Of a stretch of DNA of 18,810 nucleotides, positions 13,621 through 18,810 are shown piece after piece. The translations under genes and the position numbers were made by a program. The notes below the pieces were generated by a model, which saw nothing but the letters and a program-made list of their open reading frames with translations, did no database searches and had not been told where the DNA came from. The stretch is from CANJJB01 sp964449295 (lineage in GTDB: Bacteria; Chlamydiota; Chlamydiia; Chlamydiales; Rhabdochlamydiaceae): NCBI GenBank assembly GCA_964449295.1, contig CAYUZN010000027.1:1-18810 (forward strand), given 5' to 3'. How positions within the stretch are numbered: the first letter of the stretch is position 1; each line of letters starts with the position of its first letter.

Positions 13621-15448
13621 CTTCAGGCTCAACCCATCTGCCGTGCTTTTTGATCAAGTCGACAAGTCTTTCACAGGCTTCCTGGCTGTCGATATCTTTT
13701 TCAACGCACTGTTTACCGACATAAAGATCGATTTTGCCAGGTTTTGAGCCGACATAGCCAAAATCGGCATCGGCCATTTCACCAGGGCCATTCACAATGC
13801 AGCCCATAATGGCGATTTTAACGCCTGGCAAGTGAGAGGTTCTTGCATGGATGCTCTTTGTCACTTCTTGGAGATTAAAGAGCGTTCTTCCGCAGCTAGG
13901 GCAAGAGATAAAATCTGTTTTAGATTGTCTCATACGAGCTGCTTGAAGAATATTGAAACTTAAAGTGCGTAAAAGAGATGTCTCATAGGGTCCTTCTAGC
14001 CAAAGACCATCACCTAGCCCATCGCAAAGAAGGGAGCCACATTCGGCTGCTGCTTGAATGATTAAATCTTCTTTAGAGCAGTTATAGCTAAAGTTTAAGA
14101 TCACAGGGATCGCTAATTTCTTCTCTTGCAGCCAGTCGAAGAACTTACGGGCATAATGCAACTTGTTATCACGAGGACTTAAGATGATTAAAGAGGGGAG
14201 TGAAGACTCAATAGAGGTCCACTCTAACTCATCTGTGACTCTGACTACATTGAGTGTCTCTGGAAAGAGTAGTCCCACACCTGTTTCTTCTAATCTACTC
14301 AGTAATCTAAGTGCTGTGTCATTTGTCACAGGTTTTTTAAAAGCGATGAGATCAGCACTTGACACTTTGAGCTTAGGACGTCCTAAAACAACATCACAAC
14401 CGATTTCTTTATAGAAGTCAGTACTTGTAATAGCCTCTTCTTGACCAGACAAAATCACGGTGCCATCTCTATGCATTGAAATATTAGAGGGAAGCGTCAC
14501 TGCTCTGCGCTTGATCTCTTCAATGTTTCTATGAGATTCTGTGAAAGGGGCAATGCCTTTTTCAAGATACTCTTCACCAAATTTTATCAGACGTTTGCAA
14601 GGGTCTATTTCAAACCAAGGATCTTCTGTCAAAGAGACTCTGATCGTATCACCAAGTCCATCTAAAAGAAGAGAGCCAATACCCATAGCTGACTTAATTC
14701 TGCCATCTTCCCCTTCACCAGCTTCTGTCACACCCAAATGAAGAGGGTAATCCCATCCTAAAGCCATCATTTCAGCTACAAGAAGACGATAGGCGTGCAC
14801 CATGACTTGGGGGTTGGAGGATTTCATAGAAAAGATAATATCGTGGTAGTTGTTCTTTCTGCAGACTCGTGCAAATTCAAGAGCAGATTCAACCATCCCT
14901 CGAGGGGTATCGCCGTAGCGGTTCATGATTCTATCAGATAAAGATCCATGATTCGTGCCAATGCGCATCGCACGTTTCAGGGTTTGACATTTCAGCACAA
15001 GAGGGGTGAACTTCTCTTCGATTCTTTCTATCTCTTCAGCATAGAGAGCATCTGTGTACTCAATCACTTTAAAAGAAGCTCTCTTATCGACGTAATTACC
15101 TGGATTAATTCTGACTTTATCAGCAAATTCACTCACTCTCATCGCAGCAGGAGGGTAAAAATGAATATCGGCAACAAGAGGAATTGTATAGCCTTTTTGG
15201 ATCAGGCCATTTTTAATGCCTTCACAAGCGTCAGCTTCTTTCATGCCCTGGACTGTGACTCTGGCAATCTCACATCCCGTGTCAGCAAGGCGCATGATCT
15301 GCTCGATTGTCGCCTCAACATCTCTGGTATTCGATGTTGTCATTGACTGGATGCGGACAGGATTATCTCCTCCCACTTTCACAGTGCCAACAGCCACTTC
15401 TCTTGTTTTCCATCTGGCTGTTTTAAAAATAGATTGGCAATAGCGCAT
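13601..15448 (-). CDS. ispG: 4-hydroxy-3-methylbut-2-enyl diphosphate synthase, long form
   Basis: IspG (GcpE) converts methylerythritol cyclodiphosphate to HMBPP in the non-mevalonate isoprenoid pathway. At 615 residues it is the long type found in chlamydiae and plants, which carries an extra domain between the TIM barrel and the iron-sulfur domain; most bacterial forms are about 370-430. The N-terminal barrel has VRIQSMTTSNTRDVEAT, VADIHFYP and DKVRINPGNYVDKR. The C-terminal [4Fe-4S] ligands are Cys516 and Cys519 (CPSC), Cys550 (MGCIVNGPGE) and probably Glu557. The AAGGAAA ribosome site supports the ATG at 15448. A -10-like TAGAAT lies upstream without a good -35 box. The gene sits alone on its strand between two unfamiliar anchored proteins. 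Confidence 0.96.
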   Translation of the reverse strand: MRYCQSIFKTARWKTREVAVGTVKVGGDNPVRIQSMTTSNTRDVEATIEQIMRLADTGCEIARVTVQGMKEADACEGIKNGLIQKGYTIPLVADIHFYPPAAMRVSEFADKVRINPGNYVDKRASFKVIEYTDALYAEEIERIEEKFTPLVLKCQTLKRAMRIGTNHGSLSDRIMNRYGDTPRGMVESALEFARVCRKNNYHDIIFSMKSSNPQVMVHAYRLLVAEMMALGWDYPLHLGVTEAGEGEDGRIKSAMGIGSLLLDGLGDTIRVSLTEDPWFEIDPCKRLIKFGEEYLEKGIAPFTESHRNIEEIKRRAVTLPSNISMHRDGTVILSGQEEAITSTDFYKEIGCDVVLGRPKLKVSSADLIAFKKPVTNDTALRLLSRLEETGVGLLFPETLNVVRVTDELEWTSIESSLPSLIILSPRDNKLHYARKFFDWLQEKKLAIPVILNFSYNCSKEDLIIQAAAECGSLLCDGLGDGLWLEGPYETSLLRTLSFNILQAARMRQSKTDFISCPSCGRTLFNLQEVTKSIHARTSHLPGVKIAIMGCIVNGPGEMADADFGYVGSKPGKIDLYVGKQCVEKDIDSQEACERLVDLIKKHGRWVEPEVIPALS

Positions 15449-15534
15449 AAAGTTTCCTTATGAGAATTGATATTCTAGAAACTATCTTAATTGTTTGCTA
15501 TCATAAATTTAATATAGTTTTTTTATTAAATATA

Positions 15535-15543
15535 TGGTATAAT
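15535..15543 (+). promoter_or_regulatory. Extended -10 promoter for the ADP-ribosylglycohydrolase gene
   Basis: TGGTATAAT is a perfect -10 box (15538-15543) with the TGn extension; no good -35 box is seen. The start would be near 15550, 27 nt before the ATG at 15577. This rules out the ATG at 15460, which would give a 39-residue extension encoded by AT-rich DNA. Confidence 0.5.
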
Positions 15544-15576
15544 CGCTTTCAAATTTATTACTTTACAGGTGTAATT

Positions 15577-17109
15577 ATGGAAACTATTAAAAATATTTCT
15601 AACACAGCACTCTTTCAGGGATTCAAGTGGCAGGATCAACCCACAAGCCAAGTGGCTAAAATTGCCGTAGCTATCATTTTGACACTTGCTGCCGTATGGT
15701 TACTATATAGAAGGCATCAAGTAAATCTCATCGCTAAACAGGCAAGACTTGCCGATGTGTTTAAAACAGAAACTTTTGTAGATAATAACAATAAGACGCA
15801 TACAATTCCTAGTCAGGCTTTAAATTTTGAAAATCCGGAAGAATCTCTAAAAACTTTTAAAACCAATTTTTGCCAACTCCAACTCATGGCGGGGAGAGAA
15901 CCCTTTTCAAAAGCCGATAAAATAATGGGCGCTCTTTTAGGACAATTCGTAGGAGATGGCTTAGGAGTCTCAACAGAATTCATGACAAGAGAGCAAGCAG
16001 AGCAGGTTCTAAAATTAACTCCTACGCTAGAGTATGCAACTCGTTTTGATTCTAAGCAAATGAGAGACATTGAAAATCAAGGAGAGGCAAGACATAAGTG
16101 GCGTCTTAATTTTCCTTTCTGTGCGGGCACTGATGATACGGATCAGGCTATTTTAATTGCGAGAGCTTATGCTCAATCTATAAAAGATCCTAGCCAAACT
16201 TTTGAGCAGCATTTTGCAAAAGCTCTTCTAAAATGGAAAGATGAAGGTGTTGCAGGAAGAGATTTTTCTGAGCAAGCCGGAGGAAGACTTAACAATGATC
16301 CAAACTTATCTCATACAGTTTTTACTCGTCCCACATGCTTAGGCTTGGGCGGCCTTGTTGGAGCTGTATTAGATGAAGACACAAAGCAATTCATAAATAA
16401 GCCACAGCAAATTGCAAAAGAAGTATGGCAGGCATCTCCAAGGCCAACACCAACAGGATGCAAACCTGCAGCTAATGGGGCTCTTATGCGAACGTCTATC
16501 ATTCCTGTCATCATTAATCAACATTTTGAAAAAATGGAAAGAAAAACTAAGCAAGCTTGTCTTGTCACACATGCCGATCCTCGTTGTGTGGCTAGCTGCA
16601 TAGCTCTTAATACAGCCATCTTTAGGTTGATTAATGAAGGCTCTGTCCAGGACGCCAAAAAAGAAGCTTATCAAAAAGGTTTAAACGCTCTTGAAAAGCA
16701 GAAAAATGCATTAGACTCTTTTGATTTTGAGAACTGTCAGGAAAAAGATGAGTACACAGACGAAACTTTAGAAAAGTGTATTAATGCAAAAAATCTTGAT
16801 GAGCTTAAATTGGCTGAAGGATTTATTGGGTATACTTATAAAGCTTTAAGTGCAGCATTTTGGGCTCTTAATCAGGCTAACAATCTGAAAAGATCAACTC
16901 AAAAATCAAATGAAGCAATTTTCAGGGAAGTGATCACACAGATTGTAGGAGAGGGAGGTGATGCTGATACCAATGCAGCTCCAGCTGCTGCGTTAGTTGG
17001 TGCTTATTTAGGTTATTCTTCTATCCCAGATAGTTGGAAGTACCTTCGCGATCAACATATCCTTGTCGAATTAGCTAATATGGCATTTAATCACAGTGAG
17101 CAAGCTTAA
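15577..17109 (+). CDS. Membrane-anchored ADP-ribosylglycohydrolase
   Basis: This is a 510-residue protein of the ARH/DraG fold, whose members remove ADP-ribose from proteins or small molecules using Mg ions. After an N-terminal hydrophobic anchor (about 27-44, ending in basic LLYRRH), the enzyme domain begins near residue 113: IMGALLGQFVGDGLGVSTEF, then CAGTDDTDQAILIA with the metal ligands Thr185-Asp186-Asp187 region, NGALMR, and GGDADTNAAPAAALVGAYLG with Asp462, Asp464 and Thr465. All key metal residues look intact. An insertion of about 60 mostly charged residues before the last motif is unlike DraG. The ATG at 15577 has an AGGTG ribosome site and follows an extended -10 box. It may work on host or bacterial ADP-ribosylated targets; the substrate is unknown. 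The end overlaps the SMR gene by 23 bp. Confidence 0.9.
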   Translation: METIKNISNTALFQGFKWQDQPTSQVAKIAVAIILTLAAVWLLYRRHQVNLIAKQARLADVFKTETFVDNNNKTHTIPSQALNFENPEESLKTFKTNFCQLQLMAGREPFSKADKIMGALLGQFVGDGLGVSTEFMTREQAEQVLKLTPTLEYATRFDSKQMRDIENQGEARHKWRLNFPFCAGTDDTDQAILIARAYAQSIKDPSQTFEQHFAKALLKWKDEGVAGRDFSEQAGGRLNNDPNLSHTVFTRPTCLGLGGLVGAVLDEDTKQFINKPQQIAKEVWQASPRPTPTGCKPAANGALMRTSIIPVIINQHFEKMERKTKQACLVTHADPRCVASCIALNTAIFRLINEGSVQDAKKEAYQKGLNALEKQKNALDSFDFENCQEKDEYTDETLEKCINAKNLDELKLAEGFIGYTYKALSAAFWALNQANNLKRSTQKSNEAIFREVITQIVGEGGDADTNAAPAAALVGAYLGYSSIPDSWKYLRDQHILVELANMAFNHSEQA

Positions 17110-17413
17110 GGCCGATAATTCCAATGATGATCAAAAAGATCGAGATCAGTCTAATGATGTGATAAGAATCACCAAATAGAACAATTCCTGTGACAACGGT
17201 GCCTGCAGCGCCGATGCCTGCCCAAACAGCATAGGCAGTTCCAATAGGAATTGTCTTCATCGACTGAGAAACAGCAAAAAAACTGAGAACAATAAATACC
17301 ACGGTGATGATACTTGGAATGAGTTTGCTAAATCCATGGCTATATTTTAAAGCGATGGTGAAACAGATCTCAAAAAATCCTGCAAGCAAAAGAAATATCC
17401 AAGCCAGTGACAT
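17087..17413 (-). CDS. SMR-family transporter, SugE/Gdx type
   Basis: This 108-residue, four-helix small multidrug resistance protein works as an antiparallel dimer coupled to protons. The conserved glutamate is in AGFFEICFTIALK (Glu15). The segment IPIGTAYAVWAGIGAAGTVV and the ending IIGIIGLKL follow the SugE/Gdx guanidinium-exporter subtype more than EmrE. The substrate is inferred from subtype only. A TTGACA promoter and a TAGAGG ribosome site precede the ATG at 17413. The leader is about 20 nt, too short for a guanidine riboswitch. Confidence 0.88.
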   Translation of the reverse strand: MSLAWIFLLLAGFFEICFTIALKYSHGFSKLIPSIITVVFIVLSFFAVSQSMKTIPIGTAYAVWAGIGAAGTVVTGIVLFGDSYHIIRLISIFLIIIGIIGLKLAHCD

Positions 17414-17439
17414 GAGAAAGTACCTCTAATTATACTCTG

Positions 17440-17467
17440 ACTATACAGCTCTATTTTTAAATGTCAA
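17440..17467 (-). promoter_or_regulatory. Predicted promoter for the SMR transporter gene
   Basis: On the minus strand a perfect TTGACA (17462-17467) and TATAGT (17440-17445) are separated by 16 bp. Transcription would start near 17433. A second TATAAT at 17429-17434 lacks a partner at proper distance. Confidence 0.6.
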
Positions 17468-17468
17468 C

Positions 17469-17519
17469 AAGGGTTTGATCTGGAATTTAAAAGGCAAATT
17501 TTCGATTTAATTGGGTATA
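17469..17519. repeat. Possible decayed half copy of the palindromic element
   Basis: AAGGGTT, a GGAATTTAAAAGGC stretch, AATTTTCGATTT and GGGTATA occur in the same order as in one half of the element copies (AAGGGTT, GGATTATTTTGGCC, GATTTTCGATTT, GGGGTTATA), with about 11 bases missing. The partner arm is absent. The similarity is moderate in AT-rich DNA, so this is uncertain. Confidence 0.35.
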
Positions 17520-17521
17520 GC

Positions 17522-18109
17522 TCAGTCGAGATCTTCTATATTTGGTAGTTTTATTTGATATATTTGATATATAGGGCTACGACATATAACTATGTCATCT
17601 TCATAGCCATCTTGAATCGTCACACTCTGAAAAAATTTCGTCATTAAATCTCGAACAATTGGAGTCACCTTCTTCTTTTCGTGAATACTAATAATAACAG
17701 ATCCACAAGGTTTGATTATTTGTGTTAAAGCTTTTGCAAATTTTTCCTCTTCATTCCGGAAAATGTTCCATAAGAACACAGTGGCCATATCAAATTTTCG
17801 ATATGGATAAGAGGTCACGTAATCTTCTAATGATAACTTTGTAAGCTGCTCTTCTTTTATACCTAAAGCTTTTGCTGTTGAAAACTCAGAATCATCAGGA
17901 TCAATCGCTGTTACTATTGCGCCAGCTTTTTGGATTTCCCAAGAATTTTCTCCACTGCGACACCCAACATCTATACAATTTTTATTTGAGAATTGAATTC
18001 TTTTACTTAAAAAAGCAATAAAAGACTCTGCTTTATTTTTTTTCATACTTTTTATTGTACCAGGTGTGATGCCATGTGACGATAAAAAGCCACTTACTGA
18101 TTCGGTCAT
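17522..18109 (-). CDS. Class I SAM-dependent methyltransferase
   Basis: This 195-residue protein has a Rossmann methyltransferase core in its first two thirds. SAM motif I is CIDVGCRSGENSWEI (residues 41-55), motif II is VTAIDPDD, and an acidic/aromatic motif (FDMATVFLWNIF) sits at the motif IV position. No substrate-specific domain is seen, and the substrate cannot be named. The ATG at 18109 has an AGGAG ribosome site 7 nt upstream and an extended -10 promoter at 18132-18140. It is transcribed in the same direction as glpD, but its own promoter suggests independent expression. Confidence 0.82.
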   Translation of the reverse strand: MTESVSGFLSSHGITPGTIKSMKKNKAESFIAFLSKRIQFSNKNCIDVGCRSGENSWEIQKAGAIVTAIDPDDSEFSTAKALGIKEEQLTKLSLEDYVTSYPYRKFDMATVFLWNIFRNEEEKFAKALTQIIKPCGSVIISIHEKKKVTPIVRDLMTKFFQSVTIQDGYEDDIVICRSPIYQIYQIKLPNIEDLD

Positions 18110-18131
18110 TAAAAGCTCCTAAATTACACTA

Positions 18132-18140
18132 ATTATACCA
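18132..18140 (-). promoter_or_regulatory. Extended -10 promoter for the methyltransferase gene
   Basis: The minus strand reads TGGTATAAT, the same extended -10 sequence as found at 15535-15543. No good -35 box is visible. The start would be near 18125, giving a leader of about 16 nt with the AGGAG ribosome site. Confidence 0.5.
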
Positions 18141-18178
18141 TAAATAATTAATGTTTAGAAAAAGAATATTTCGAATAG

Positions 18179-18808
18179 TTAGTTAAAATAATTTTTTACT
18201 ATCTTTCGGTAATAAGAAATTTGAGTTGTTTCCCATTTAATACTTTTCTTGAGTTCTTTGGCCATGAGTTTGGCAACAAGAGGAGCCGCCTCAAGGCTCG
18301 CCCCAGCATTGAGTAAAAGAGATCGTGTCCGCCGTGAAAGAACATCTTCGATAGTTCTTGCCATTTCATGTTTGACTGCCCAGATCACTTCAGCTTTGGT
18401 GTAGGGGAGAGAGGAGTGTATCTTTTGTCTTAAAGACGGTGTCTTGCGCATGAGGGCTTTGATCTCTTTGATCTGAGTGCCATAAGTTGAGAAATGAGCT
18501 GTTGGATCGAGTTTTTTTTGATAGCCATGAAGGCGTAGTGCTTTTGTCTCACATGGTCTAGGGGAGAGATGAGCTGTTGTGATGGCTTGGTTAATCACAT
18601 CTTCTGCCATCTTACGGTAGGTTGTCCATTTACCACCTGTGATTGTGATCAGTCTTGATTGTGAGACTAAAATGGTATGATCTCGAGAGAGGGCAGCTGT
18701 ATTTTTACCGTCACCACTTTTAACAAGAGGGCGCAGCCCTGCAAAAACACTTAAGATGTCTTTTTTAGTGGGTGCTTTTGTCAAATATCTAGCTGCATAG
18801 TTGAGAAG
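18179..18808 (-). CDS. glpD: Glycerol-3-phosphate dehydrogenase, C-terminal part (5' end outside window)
   Basis: The C-terminal part of an FAD-dependent aerobic glycerol-3-phosphate dehydrogenase, which oxidises glycerol-3-phosphate to dihydroxyacetone phosphate and passes electrons to quinone. The frame is open to the right edge (LLNYAARYLT), so the start and the FAD-binding N-terminus are missing. Visible landmarks are VFAGLRPLVKSG, SRLITITGGKWTTYRKMAED (the conserved FAD-contacting GGKWTTYR motif), and the helical C-terminal domain with VKHEMARTIEDVLSRRTR. About 209 residues are present. Confidence 0.92.
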   Translation of the reverse strand, partial: LLNYAARYLTKAPTKKDILSVFAGLRPLVKSGDGKNTAALSRDHTILVSQSRLITITGGKWTTYRKMAEDVINQAITTAHLSPRPCETKALRLHGYQKKLDPTAHFSTYGTQIKEIKALMRKTPSLRQKIHSSLPYTKAEVIWAVKHEMARTIEDVLSRRTRSLLLNAGASLEAAPLVAKLMAKELKKSIKWETTQISYYRKIVKNYFN

Positions 18809-18810
18809 AA

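Noticed and set aside
14948..15346. A 132-codon plus-strand open frame
   Set aside because: It is antisense to the conserved N-terminal barrel of ispG and has no ribosome site or recognisable domain.
16369..16674. Minus-strand open frames within the ADP-ribosylglycohydrolase gene
   Set aside because: The plus strand encodes conserved ARH motifs here; the antisense peptides look random.
17087..17440. Guanidine riboswitch before the SMR gene
   Set aside because: The predicted leader is about 20 nt, far too short for any known guanidine riboswitch.
17513..17530. GGGTATAGCTCAGTCGAG resembles the 5' end of a tRNA
   Set aside because: No D-loop completion, anticodon arm or T-arm follows, and the bases overlap the end of the methyltransferase gene. 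It is either chance or an undetectable remnant.

Overview
The window most likely comes from an environmental, amoeba-type chlamydia (order Parachlamydiales or a relative). The main reasons are an unusually long IspG (615 residues, the chlamydial and plant-type architecture with a large central insertion), a TMEM14-family small membrane protein, and AT-rich sigma-70-like promoters. Between the housekeeping genes lie unfamiliar proteins that look like host-interaction factors. The lineage is inferred from protein families, not from an rRNA gene.

Layout. 1-2106: the 3' part of rimO overlaps an RlmI-type 23S rRNA methyltransferase gene. 2077-7810: an accessory block holding a multi-pass membrane protein (minus), a protein with a plausible CE-clan His/Asp/Gln/Cys catalytic set, an AAA+ ATPase with a DUF4143-type C-terminus, a protein whose C-terminal half reads like an SH2 domain, and a large membrane protein with two-lobed hydrophobic segments (minus). 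7919-11130: a TMEM14-like protein (minus), then an apparent operon of a DedA/VTT membrane protein, the tRNA t6A enzyme TsaC/Sua5, and an unrecognised helical protein. 11161-12177: a small helical-bundle gene broken by a hairpin element and by a deletion with frameshift, then a Phd/YefM-RelE type toxin-antitoxin pair (minus) with a self-regulation site. 12325-17413: a membrane-anchored protein with a macro-like region, ispG (minus), a membrane-anchored ADP-ribosylglycohydrolase, and an SMR exporter of the SugE/Gdx type (minus). 17522-18810: a small SAM methyltransferase and the C-terminal part of GlpD (both minus).

Two long palindromic elements (8249-8420 and 11293-11462) share the same 27-bp stem, 20-nt loop and 27-bp stem core. 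Their arms differ in sequence between copies, yet pairing is kept within each copy. One lies 4 bp from the -35 box of the DedA operon; the other interrupts a gene. A decayed half copy may lie at 17469-17519.

The most interesting proposals are the SH2-like protein, the CE-clan-like candidate effector, the pair of similarly anchored ADP-ribose-related proteins flanking ispG, and the palindromic element family. All four tail-to-tail pairs of intact genes overlap by 20-30 bp, leaving no room for ordinary terminators between them. No tRNA, rRNA, CRISPR array or complete insertion sequence was found, and no gene-free stretch exceeds 300 bp.
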